From Laburnicola sp. R22_1 (Eukaryota; Ascomycota; Dothideomycetes; Pleosporales; Didymosphaeriaceae), in the NCBI GenBank assembly GCA_014281115.1, contig JACONQ010000002.1, forward strand, positions 558,001 to 622,000: 64,000 nucleotides of DNA, read 5' to 3'. Numbering within the stretch: the stretch's first letter is position 1; every line of letters starts with the position of its first letter. The notes under the pieces were generated by a model. It had not been told where the DNA came from and ran no database searches. It saw only the letters and a list, made by a program, of their open reading frames with translations. The position numbers and the translations under genes are program-made. This document shows, piece by piece, positions 19,194-28,989 of this stretch.

Positions 19194-20981
19194 CTACACA
19201 ACACCTTTCTTCTTTCCACGCCCGCATTCCTTCTTGTTCAACGGCTCTTCAGGAAACACCCATCCCCTCGTTCTCTTCGCCTCCCTCTTCTCACCCAACT
19301 GCGGCTTCGGAATCCAGCTATCCTTGTCCAGCGCATTCTGTCTCGTCAAGGCCGCCGGCCCACCGACATCCATACGCCACGTGCCCATGCCCTCGAACGG
19401 GTTCTCCTTGGCAAGCATGTGCAGGTACCACAGCGCGATGCCGGCCGTCATCTGGATGGCGCCCGTGTCCGGGTGCATGCCCTGGGTGGACAGGCGGATG
19501 GGTTGTGAGGTCTCGAGGTAGCCGAAGATGGGGACTCCAGCTTGGGCATTGACAATGGTGGGGTCAGGTGTCGAGGCTGAGGAGGGCCCGCCACAGCGGA
19601 CACAGAGGAGCTCGATTTCCGTCATGATGAAGCCGTAGCGGCAGCCGTGTTCACGCATCACGCGGTGCAGGTGTGCAAGGCCTTGGAGGTAGAGGACTTG
19701 TTTGGGAGGTGATTCTCCGCGCATGCCCGTGTTCCACTGGTCGTAGCACTTGACGAGACCGACGACGCGGCCGCGACTGTCGCCGTATATTGTCTTCTCG
19801 TAGTCAGAGGGGTAGCTTGAGACGAAGTCGGGCTGTGGGTGCATCCCAGCGACGGACTTGCACGGGCGCATCACCATGTGCGTATTTCCTTGGGCGACCT
19901 TGAGTGCGGCGTTGACCTTGGTGGCGTAGTAGTTCGTGTACAGGTCGTGGAGAGCAGACTGGTGCTCCGGTTGGAAAGATTGCCGGGTGGGCTCAGGGAG
20001 GAAGTTGGAGGTGACAGGAACCTCGAGAAGAGGGAGAACAGAGGGAAGGGAAGTGATGGTAGAGATGTTAAAGTCGGCCCAGCTACGGATGTTGCGAATG
20101 TCCCACCAGAAGTGCGTGTTCGTACCTCGTGGAACACTAGTGACGCGGCTGACTAGAGCAGGCGAAGGGTTTGGGGCAGTGAGGTACTCTAGGAGGGAAG
20201 AAGTGGGAAGTACTGGGAAGCTGTCGAAGCTGACCTCGGCGTCAAAAGGGTATTGGACAGCTGGAGCCGGGTCGAACTCGGTGAAGCTGTAGTCTTGAGT
20301 GGTCGTGGTAGTGTAGTTGACCTCCTGAGGCTCAACGTATGCAGCGGGGAGAGAAGCAATCAAGCCAGGCTGAGAACCCGTGGAAGAGGTCACGTAAGTA
20401 GGTAAGTTGCGGTACGTGGGGAAACCAAAGCGGGAGATGACAGACTCGTCGATGCTACCAGCTGAGCCAGCACGCGAATGGCGGCGGGGTACTGCAGTCG
20501 TGGAGCGTGACCGGCCATGAGCAGTATATGAAGCGCGACGAGACTCTTGTGGGAAGACGATGGGAGAATTGAGAGTAGAAGAAGCGAGGCCAAAATCAAA
20601 TGAAGAGGTCGAGACCGGAGAGCCGACGGCGCTTGTAGCATGGTGGTTGAACGGGCTGGATCCACGGCGTACCATAGAACTAGGGCGAGAGTAAGGGCTG
20701 TATGCGGAACCATAGCCCATGCTGGAGGTGGTAGACGTCGTCCGGCGATGCCTAACTGGGCCGCCAGTGGGTTCGGCGATCTGATCTTGTGCTCGGACCT
20801 TGGGGAGAAGAAGCGGACCATGTTGCCTGGCGGGCGATCGCGGGGGAGTGGTGTTTGCGGTGATGACGGATGCCGCGGGGGAGGCGTTTTGCGAGTAGAA
20901 GGTGCCATCGGACACTGAACCGACACTGCCCGGGATGTAGTTGAAGGCCGTGGTCGGCGGTGTTGTCTGTCTGTGGAACAT
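19194..20981 (-). CDS. Unrecognised 595-residue protein with a compact C-terminal domain
   Basis: A single exon starting at the ATG of MFHRQTTPPTTAFNYIPG (20981); the longer frame uses a TTG start. Residues 1-190 are Ser/Thr/Arg-rich and look disordered. Between about 300 and 560 lies a well-ordered domain with distinctive blocks: THFWWDIRNIRSWADFN, MRPCKSVAGMHPQPDF, GRVVGLVKCYDQWNTG, HGCRYGFIMTEIELLCVR, FGYLETSQPI and TWRMDVGGPAALTRQ. The tail is basic. The order Asp, then a strand with Lys, then a Glu-containing strand is faintly like PD-(D/E)XK folds, but I would not assign nuclease activity. The DIRNIRSWADFN and DVGGPAALTRQ blocks suggest a conserved fungal family whose name I do not know. 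Confidence 0.7.
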   Translation of the reverse strand: MFHRQTTPPTTAFNYIPGSVGSVSDGTFYSQNASPAASVITANTTPPRSPARQHGPLLLPKVRAQDQIAEPTGGPVRHRRTTSTTSSMGYGSAYSPYSRPSSMVRRGSSPFNHHATSAVGSPVSTSSFDFGLASSTLNSPIVFPQESRRASYTAHGRSRSTTAVPRRHSRAGSAGSIDESVISRFGFPTYRNLPTYVTSSTGSQPGLIASLPAAYVEPQEVNYTTTTTQDYSFTEFDPAPAVQYPFDAEVSFDSFPVLPTSSLLEYLTAPNPSPALVSRVTSVPRGTNTHFWWDIRNIRSWADFNISTITSLPSVLPLLEVPVTSNFLPEPTRQSFQPEHQSALHDLYTNYYATKVNAALKVAQGNTHMVMRPCKSVAGMHPQPDFVSSYPSDYEKTIYGDSRGRVVGLVKCYDQWNTGMRGESPPKQVLYLQGLAHLHRVMREHGCRYGFIMTEIELLCVRCGGPSSASTPDPTIVNAQAGVPIFGYLETSQPIRLSTQGMHPDTGAIQMTAGIALWYLHMLAKENPFEGMGTWRMDVGGPAALTRQNALDKDSWIPKPQLGEKREAKRTRGWVFPEEPLNKKECGRGKKKGVV

Positions 20982-22656
20982 GATGAATGCGGAATGCAGA
21001 GCAGATAGACGACAGGAAGCGGTATCCAATGATGGGGGCAATTAGGGAATAGGTATTAACGTGGAGAGCCAGCTCCGTGCGGTCTAAGACAAGAGAGAAA
21101 CGGAACAAAGGAAAGTCGTGGAAGCTCGCAGGCAGTGCAGTGCTCGCGATGATGAATGCTGGAGGGAACTGTAGTTGTGCGGCGAAGCTCTGGGTACTTA
21201 TTCTTCCCGGGACGAAGCCGATGGAACAACTGGCCGACGAACGCGCAGGCCCATGGCGGGCGAGCGCTAGAAGTTCTGAAACACGATCTCATCGAGTTCC
21301 CCAGGCCAGGCTCGACATACAGCTGTCTAGCGGCTGTATCAGACTACCTTTCGCCGCGCGTGAAACAAGCGGCTGGTGGGCGAGCACACGCGCACAAGAG
21401 CCGTGTGTGTCCGGAGGCTACTGCTATTCTTGCTGCCGTGCCGTCTGCATCTGGACGTGGCTTGCCTCTGGACGTGACGCTGAGTGGCTGGCGACGGCGA
21501 GGTTGCAGAGGCGGTTGGCCCGAAGCGGAAGAGCACGGCGAGGCGCCGCCTACCTTCTCAGGGCGGTTGCAATGCGGTACCTAGGTACGGTAGGTAGTGG
21601 GACATGGGAGCGAGCCATGGTCGCAATCGTCGTCCTGTGTAGGCGCGGCGGGTGAGGTGTCGTGGTTGGGTGCGTGGGTGCGTAGTGGTGGTGCGGTGTG
21701 TTTAGCGCCCGGCTCAGCGTGGGGCGGGCGGCCGTGCGAAGCGACGAAGCGACGTGGCTAGCTCCGATCCCCGCCCGCGGCCACGCCCCGGCATGCAGCC
21801 GTGAAGAGTCATACCTTCACCCCACCCCCGGCCGTCCCTAGCCATTGGCCCACGACGGCTCACTGTTTCGTTTGGCCCGCTTCCCAGCACCCGGCCTGCA
21901 TACCGACAATTGTGACTCACAGAGGGCGAGCAAGCACACATTCACGACTATAACACGCCCGAACTCCGCCCACGAGAGGACGCGCTCGGGACGCGTCGTG
22001 CGTGTCTGCTTTTCGGGGTCTCGAGCATCGCCCACCGTTGCGCCCAGCCCTTGTGCTTGTGCCAGCATGCGCTGCCTACCTAGTACCGTGTACTCGCCCT
22101 GTGCTCACCTTGGGACGGACCAAACGTCAGTTTGCGCGCTGGGGCAACAGTCCCGTCTTGTTCTCTTGCCATTCACCGCCTACCAGCGTCCGCCATTGGC
22201 TCCACGAAAGCTGCCATCCACGCGCCGACACCGTCCAAACGTTGCATCCGGAGACGCTCTCATGGACATGGACCATAGGGCTGTCTCTCCGCGTCTAGCA
22301 AGCCTGGCTAGCATATTGTCCGTTGAGCCTCATGCTGGCCATGTGTCACTGTCCAACTGACTCGACTAAGCGCCCACGCTCCCGAAACGGTTATATTAGG
22401 TGACATTCTCGACACCCTATATCTCCCAAAATAGCCCCAGACCGGATAACCTACCCCCGAACAGGAGATGAAAATGGCCGCTACTTGTCCAGAAACGGAA
22501 CCTGGTCGCCAACCTGAACTCGTGCTCCCTCGTGGAGAGCGGTACGAGCGTCATCTCGGTTTCGACAGAGCCTCAAGTCAATGCCTACCGTACGCGCCCA
22601 GCTCCGTACCGTACCCACCGACCACGCCGTTCGTCGCCTGTGGGCGCTTCCTAACG
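20982..22656. other. Long 5' flank of the unrecognised gene, no gene seen
   Basis: 1.7 kb between the start of the 595-residue gene (-) and the 3' end of the oxidoreductase gene (-). GC-rich to 22000, with many overlapping open frames (for instance 21077-21655 and 21845-22360) that lack domain-like sequence and are best explained by composition. It probably holds the promoter and leader of the downstream gene. Confidence 0.45.
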
Positions 22657-24355
22657 CTATTGTAATTGCGACTCTACCTCCTCTGCCCACCACTTCTTCC
22701 AGTCGACCACCTGGCGCTTTGTCCGAGCGGCTTCGGCCGCGAAGACCATCGCATGACTTCGGAATGCCTCGTCGAGGTCGCAACCGAGGAACCGGCGTTG
22801 AGCGTCTGCTGCCGGCATGCTTTTGGATGTGACCGCCTCGGCTGCCATGAGAAATTGGCGCGCCAAATTGACATCGCCTCCTCCATGTCCGCCACCTGCG
22901 AGGTGCGGTTTGTGCACTTTGGTCTCGCCCGTTGAAAAATCGTGGACGTTAATGGTAGTGCTGTCGTACTCTATCTCGCCTCTTGTGCCGTAGATCCTAC
23001 CTCGTCGTTGGCAGATCTTCTCTGTGAAGGCGACCATGTGGAATTGTGCCGTCTTCGCTCCACGTCCATATAACATCGGTCGACCATTTTCGTCCGAGAG
23101 GAGGGCATCATCATCCCAAGTAATGGTCACGCTCTGGTCGTCGCAGACATCGTTGTCAGCTTCCCATACACACCGGCCAAACCAAGGTCGTGCTTCGACT
23201 TCTGAGACTGGAGTCTCTGTAGTGTAATCCTCTCCGAGATCTTTGAAAAGGTGCTTTGTAGCCGCCGCTTTCCCAGCAGTCTTGTAAATTTCTTCAATCT
23301 CTGGGCTCACGATATTGACAGGCCATCCAGCATTGCCTTGACTAAGATGCCTTCCAGAGTAGAGTTTAGGAGCGCTGTAGATGCAGTCCTTTTCATGAGG
23401 GCAAGAGAGACAGTTTGTTGCGTTCCCGGCAGCTTTGGGCTTTCGTTCCTTCCTGAAGTACTTTCGTGATCCCGTAGAGGTGACGTATGAGGGTAGGTGC
23501 GGTTGTTCTGTGTTACCGTTTGGAGGTGGAGAGCAAAGCAACCATAGGAGGAAGTCGATGTCATGACACGACTTTGTCAAAAGCGACGGGGCTGTCTTCG
23601 ACTCCTTCCTCCAGTTGCCTCTCACATAGCTCTGTGGCACGTTAGTGATTGCGGAACTATTCAAGGGAAATACTCACATGCGAGAAGTGCCACCACCCTA
23701 CTGGCTCTACGTGTTCTACGCTGAGCACATCTCCAATGACCTCCTTCTCAAGCAGAAGATTCCTCAGCATCATGTTGTGCGGGCTGTACCTTAGCACATG
23801 ACATACACCAAATACGCTCTCATTCTTTCCGCCATACGCCTCTCCATTGGCCCTACGTGCAGCAGCACCTTTCAGCGCCCTGTAGAGATTCACACAACTC
23901 TGCAGCGTCGTGGCCAACGGCTTCTCGCAGCAAATATGAACGTCTAACTCGGCAAGCCCACAGACAACCTCTTCATGCATTTCGTCCAGCAGACAAACGA
24001 AGACCGTGTCAACGCCCTGCTCCACTTTCTCCCCAGCCCGTTCTCTTTCCCGCCTGCTCTTCTCATACGTTACCCATTGCTTCCAGTCATTGAACTCCTG
24101 CTCCGGCCGAGTTTGCTTGTCGCCCCATATGAACTTCCGGCCAAACTCGGTGCGTTTGTATGTGATGGGTTCAGCAATGGCTGCGACAAGACTGTTTGTT
24201 GAAGACAAGGTTGCTTCGGCGTAGGCAGAACCACGTGAGCCTGCACCGATGATGAGCACACGAGGCGGGTTGGCAAATGTCTGCTTCCCAGGAGCTTTGA
24301 GGAAGACGTCATCTCCTGGTGATAGTGACGTGTCCGTAATGGGAACCGGAGGCAT
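22657..24355 (-). CDS. Gfo/Idh/MocA-family NAD(P)-dependent oxidoreductase
   Basis: Two exons, 24355-23678 and 23631-22657, encode 550 residues. The 46-nt intron has GTGAGT, CTAAC and ACAG. The ATG of MPPVPITDTS is chosen because the upstream extension has only a GTG start. A Rossmann fold opens with RVLIIGAGSRGSAYA (Gly37, Gly39, Gly42), and the family's catalytic-Lys motif is EKP at 144-146. The second domain contains KSCHDIDFLLWLL and a Cys-rich loop (NCLSCPHEKDCIYSAPKLY) typical of one branch of this family. The protein is longer than the usual 350-450 residues. The substrate, likely a sugar, inositol or related compound, cannot be told. Confidence 0.85.
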
Positions 24356-24870
24356 CGTGAGAATAATGCGAAGTAGTTGAGGGAACCGTGAGTGGCAATG
24401 GGATAATTCTAGGACTGTCAAGCAAGTCCGAGATAAAGACACTTGTGAGGGACGCCTCCTCTTGTAGTTGGTGGTTGCCTTGCGTGCGGAAAGAGGAAAG
24501 CACCGCCCGTGCTCAACCGGTCAATACGAAAGCGGGACTGCAACTGCTACACTACGGTAGCATACGCTTCAATTGGCCGTTGTTGCAACAACTACGTTTG
24601 CTGCTATAGTGGGTGAACGTGGCGTGGGGCTGATCGTTGGAATAGTGGGATCAAGTCTAAGCCCATTGACCAATCATGCCATTGCTGATAAATCTAAGGC
24701 GCCGATCTCATGCTAACAATCAACACGGTGGCATTCATCAGAAGACTACGTCCTACGCTGCTGTATCCCAAAATGCAAGATGGAACCACCTCGAAAAAAC
24801 CCAATGCTATGCTGAACTCTACGACATATGGCCGAAAACGTAGACTCTATACACCGATGTACATGCTCAA
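24356..24870. other. Intergenic region upstream of the oxidoreductase gene
   Basis: 515 bp between the oxidoreductase start and the 3' end of the deubiquitinase gene, both on the minus strand. It holds promoter and 3'-UTR sequence; no gene is seen. Confidence 0.45.
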
Positions 24871-26676
24871 CTATTCACCGTCCCCCCTGTCTAAGTCGTA
24901 GAACAGTAGATAGACTTCCTTTTGCATTCCAAGAACTTCGCTCGTTTTGCTCTCCTTGACCTTGTCGTCGCTGATACGCCACCAACGGTTTAAAGCGCGT
25001 TTCGACGTCTTCCTTAGCGGGTTTGCGTCGGCTAGTGATGACGCTTTTTCTCTGAGCGACTTCATGCTTTTCGGTCGTGATGATCCTGTTGGTGATGCGG
25101 ATGCAGGTTGGAGCGCATCTTCACGGGCCGCCGACGTAGTAGGCGCTACCGTAGGTGACACAATTGAGGAGCGGGATGAAAAAGATTGCGCAGAGGGAGA
25201 ATCTAGTGTAGGCGTTGCAGAGAGTTGTGATACCCTGTCGATGCCGTTGGCAAGGTTAACACTCGATATGCGCGGGCTTTGTACGGCAGACGGGTTAGGG
25301 GTGCCTTGCATACTATATACCCCTTCTGTGCCGAAAGAATGCGGAGTAGAGTAAGGTATCGGCTGGACTTGACGGCGAAAAGATTCGTAATGGCCGCTGT
25401 TGTGTGTTCCCTTGTGACTGACCATTCCTAGCAGTCGGTAATTTTTGCGGTCAAGGAGCCCGCCTAATGGGAGAGATTCGGGGAAGTTCACTCTGGCAAG
25501 GTTCTTGGTAGAGACACTTCCAACAGCGAAGACAGACCGCGACAAGTGCAGAGCGAGAACTTTGGGAAAAGCAGAAATATACATGTGGCGTGCGATTTGA
25601 CGTTTGGGAGCTAGGCTTGAATCGGGAAGCTCCACATCCGCAGGTGGCTTTTCTGGATCGGTCTCTAACGCCTCTTGTAGCCTATCAATGTCTGCTTGCA
25701 GAGTTTGTTGAGTCTCAACAGCGGAAGCTAGAGCTAGCTCCCTTGTTTTGCTTTTGATTGCGTGAACCAGGCGGCAGTACTCGCATTTGAAATCGTCAAT
25801 ATGCTCTACCTTGAAGACGCCATCGAGACATTGGTTTAATGATGTTGTAGATGTCTGGGGTACATTTAATGTCAGGGTGACAAATGTGGACACTGTTGGC
25901 TTTGGCTTGAAACCGCAGGACAGACACTCGATCTGCGATTCGATCCTACCTTCGAAAGGGCAACCTTCCTCGCCAAGCGGAGAGTCGTCGTTGTCTGTAT
26001 CTGCCGGATCATCTTCTTTCTTGGAACCACAGACCTCGGCTGGTACGATCCCAAATTGCTCGGCTATCTCCTGTCTTTCCGACTCGGTATCACCGTGGAC
26101 TATCGTTATGCCGTCTCTTTGTGCCTGGCGCCGAGCCTTTGCACCAGCGTGATACTCGTCGCATAGACGTTCGGTAACGATCTGGAGGAACTCCTGAGCG
26201 TCCTGCTGTTGCCTGCTTATGCGCGTGCCGAATGCGCGTTCCAGCGCTCGAATGAAGGGCTGCGGGGATATTGTCTTTTTGTACAAGGGTCGTTCGTTGA
26301 GTTGGTCGAGGACTTCCTTCAAAGCATGGGTGACCAGGCCCTTTTGCAGTCCTTCCAGCTTCCAAGGCTTTGCGGGATGCCTCTCCAGACTCAGTCTCTC
26401 CAGATCGACATGGTACAGCTCGGGGCCGTCGAGTTTCCGCCTGTGCGTCTCCCGTATCAGATATATGCGCAGGTCCGGCAGGCCGGCGAGGGCTTGAAGT
26501 ATCGAGTTGATGAAGCAGTCGTTGGCGGCGTTGCTCAGGCCCACGACGCCCTTCTTGCGCGTGCTCGAGACGTCGTCGTCGAGGAAGAAGGTCGGCCCGA
26601 AGACGTAGACCAGGGTGATGGCGGCGAGGGAGGCTCCGGCGGCGTACGTCACGACGGTGAGCGGCTTCTCGGGCAT
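24871..26676 (-). CDS. Ubiquitin-specific protease, Ubp16-like, membrane-anchored
   Basis: A single exon of 601 residues. Residues ~8-30 form a membrane helix right at the N-terminus (VVTYAAGASLAAITLVYVF), as in yeast Ubp16 and animal USP30, which sit on the mitochondrial outer membrane. The USP Cys box is GLSNAANDCFINSILQ with catalytic Cys54; the family consensus is usually GNTC, and here it is AANDC. The His box is THNSGHYESF with His429, and the third residue is probably Asp in WWRISDDKV near the C-terminus. Zn-binding pairs C251/C254 and C298/C301 are intact. An insertion of about 130 Ser-rich residues lies between the His box and the last active-site block. It should be an active deubiquitinase, perhaps acting in mitochondrial quality control. 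Confidence 0.88.
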   Translation of the reverse strand: MPEKPLTVVTYAAGASLAAITLVYVFGPTFFLDDDVSSTRKKGVVGLSNAANDCFINSILQALAGLPDLRIYLIRETHRRKLDGPELYHVDLERLSLERHPAKPWKLEGLQKGLVTHALKEVLDQLNERPLYKKTISPQPFIRALERAFGTRISRQQQDAQEFLQIVTERLCDEYHAGAKARRQAQRDGITIVHGDTESERQEIAEQFGIVPAEVCGSKKEDDPADTDNDDSPLGEEGCPFEGRIESQIECLSCGFKPKPTVSTFVTLTLNVPQTSTTSLNQCLDGVFKVEHIDDFKCEYCRLVHAIKSKTRELALASAVETQQTLQADIDRLQEALETDPEKPPADVELPDSSLAPKRQIARHMYISAFPKVLALHLSRSVFAVGSVSTKNLARVNFPESLPLGGLLDRKNYRLLGMVSHKGTHNSGHYESFRRQVQPIPYSTPHSFGTEGVYSMQGTPNPSAVQSPRISSVNLANGIDRVSQLSATPTLDSPSAQSFSSRSSIVSPTVAPTTSAAREDALQPASASPTGSSRPKSMKSLREKASSLADANPLRKTSKRALNRWWRISDDKVKESKTSEVLGMQKEVYLLFYDLDRGDGE

Positions 26677-27164
26677 GGCGGCGCGATGCTGCTCAGTGCT
26701 GGCACTGCAGGCGTGAGCCTGAGGCCTAGTCGTCAGGCGGGAATCGGCGCTGGGGTTCCTAGGGAGGTGGTTAGGGAGTCAGGTAGGCCTCCGCTGGTGG
26801 GTCGCGGAAGGCGCAAAAAAGGGACGGCAGGGCGGGCGAGGACGGCGCAGGCGGAGACGGTGAATAGCACGGGTTGGCTTGGGCAGGAGGGGCAAACGGC
26901 CAGACCAGTGCCATCCACGCAGGCCGCCATGGTCTAAGAACGGCTGCCCGGAGCAATTTGGCGGCGGTGCGCAGTCAGCCAGCAGTTGCTCGTCTGCCGG
27001 GTGCGTCTCTCGTGAGGTTCGATCGGCTAGCCCTGGCGCGGCCTAGTGAGAGAGTCGTGCACCATGGTCGGCCCTGCAGGCCAGCCGCTCCAGTGTCTTT
27101 TTCTCTGCACACTGCAGTGCGGCCACCAGCACTTCCGCAGCACCTCGGCACCTCTGGCTCGATC
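26677..27164. promoter_or_regulatory. Shared intergenic promoter, Ubp16-like / bL9m
   Basis: 488 bp, GC-rich, between two divergent genes whose products both act at mitochondria. Overlapping open frames here are compositional. No single element was identified. Confidence 0.45.
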
Positions 27165-28087
27165 ATGGCATCCATAGCGAGGCCGTCGCTGCTGCCGCAG
27201 TGCTCGTCCTGTATCCGCCGCGTGGCGCGGCTGGGGCTGGCGCTCGACGGCTCGGCGCTGCAGCAGCAGACGCGCAACAAGTCCAAGGCGGCGAGAGAGG
27301 CAGAGCGCAACATCGTCGTGAAGCTGCTGCATGACGTGCCGCGCTTCGGACGCGCAGGTACGACGGCTGCAGGTGGCGCCCGTCCTTTGCTAACCGTGGC
27401 CAGGCTCCTACGTGCCCATCAATCCGTCGCTGATGCGCAATCGCTGGTTTCCTTCGCGCATCGCCAACTACGTGCCCGCCCTGCAGCTGAAGCAGCTGAA
27501 GGCCCAAGACGTCGACTTTGCCCGCGACTTCACATTCGGCGTCCGGGTTCCCCTGGAAGAAGTCGAAGACGACCAAGAACTTCTGCAGGCGCCGAAACAG
27601 CACTACGTGCGGCCGATTGAGATCGACCTGCTCAGCGTACGCTTGCTCTTCGTCGGGATAGAACCAAGTCTAACGGAAGCAGGCCGAGCGATCCATGCAG
27701 CTTCTCGATACCTTCATACCGCCAACCATCGACTTCGCACGGCAGCCCATCGAGCACGAGAAGACAGACACGAAGCGATACGGTGCCTCTAACGCTGCCG
27801 ATATCCTGAACTCAGTCATGACAGCGAGCAAAGCCAAGCCCGCGGCGGATGCTATCTACGGTTCCGTGTCAAGCGCAGATATCGTTGCGACCATCAAATC
27901 CGCACTTGCCCACAACGACGAGGCCGCACGCGTTATTCTCACAGAAACGGACGTGAGCTTCGTCACGGGGCACGAAGAGGGCGATACATCCCGGGTGAAG
28001 CAATTGGGTACATTCAAGTTGGAGATCAAGGTGCCAGGTGCCCTTGTGCCTCTGACTAGAAACGTTCGGGTTCGGGCAAAGGCATAA
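27165..28087 (+). CDS. Mitochondrial large-subunit ribosomal protein bL9m
   Basis: Three exons, 27165-27357, 27404-27636 and 27683-28087, encode 276 residues; both introns are 46 nt with CTAAC branch sites. The first ~45 residues are rich in Arg, Ala and Ser and look like a mitochondrial presequence. The L9 signature then follows: NIVVKLLHDVPRFGRAGSYV and NPSLMRNRWFPSRIANYVP, corresponding to the rRNA-binding N-terminal domain of bacterial L9 (yeast Mrpl50). The C-terminal part is longer than in bacteria. The ATG at 27165 gives the only frame continuous with the L9 motif. Confidence 0.9.
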
Positions 28088-28752
28088 AGATCAAGGCAGC
28101 AGCCAGACGAAGCAATCGAGCCGATACGGAGAGAAAGAGGGGATTGTCATGATGCACTGCTGGACTGACTTGTGAGGATTGTTCGGTTCAAACCGAGGTC
28201 GTCCTGTCACGTTTTGTTCCTGCGGGGGCTCTACATATGTAGGCGGGGACTGGGGAGCGGAAACGCAAGTATTGTCTCCGTGGCTGTAACAACACATGTA
28301 CAAAAAATGTAGATGCCGAAATGCATTCGATTCGGGCAAATGGAGGAGACATCAGAAGCTGCCCGAACACGACAGCCTTGAGAAACTGGTATTATTGGCG
28401 TCTTCTTGGCCAGCTGCACCAGGTGCCGTGATGCTCACAGGTGATGAGGGGGGCTCCCACGGTCGCGTCGGCGCAATTGGCATTCTAGAGTCTTTGAAGA
28501 CGGATCAGGCCGTGACGTGAGAGTAGTTAGGACGTATAATTCCCATTCGCTGCGTGCAGGAAACCACTCCCGTTTACAAGCGGAGAGAGTCGGATCAAGT
28601 GCGCCGCGCAGTAGGCTATGCCGAGCTTCTCCCCGGCGATGACCTAACAGCGCGGCCGTGAAGGTCAAAAGTAAAGCCCTAAACTCAGCTCAACGCGCGG
28701 CACCACCTACCTCTTCAGACTTTGCAATCGTCCACCCACTTGCTCTTATCAG
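28088..28752. other. Intergenic region, bL9m 3' flank and aldolase promoter
   Basis: Between bL9m and the first likely leader exon of the aldolase gene. It contains an inverted-looking stretch TTCGGTTCAAACCGAGG at 28178-28194. Pyrimidine-rich DNA towards 28750 is typical of strongly expressed fungal genes. No gene is seen. Confidence 0.4.
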
Positions 28753-28948
28753 GTAAGCCCCTGCCGTCTATTGATTCGTTGCCGGGGTGCGTGTTGCTTT
28801 TGTGAGCTCGGGCGGCGTCGGCTTGTTGGTGGGGTGTACACTCGGGAACCCCACCTGGAGCTGCTTCTTCTTCACCACCTGTGGATCGCCATTACATCAG
28901 ACACTGCCTATATTTTCTCTGCCTCTGACCGCTCTAGCACACATACAG
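28753..28948 (+). other. Probable 5'-UTR intron of the aldolase gene
   Basis: A strong donor (CAG|GTAAGC, GT at 28753) is followed by a CTGAC-type branch (28924-28929) and possible acceptors ending at 28936 (CTAG) or 28948 (ACAG), 40-55 bp before the ATG. Highly expressed fungal glycolytic genes often carry leader introns. Inferred only from the splice signals. Confidence 0.45.
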
Positions 28949-28989
28949 TCTACACTCCATCAACTCCTCATCAAACAATTACAATCACA

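Noticed and set aside
28174..28200. GGTTCAAAC, resembling a tRNA B box
   Set aside because: No matching A box or cloverleaf arms around it on either strand. No other tRNA candidate was seen in the window.
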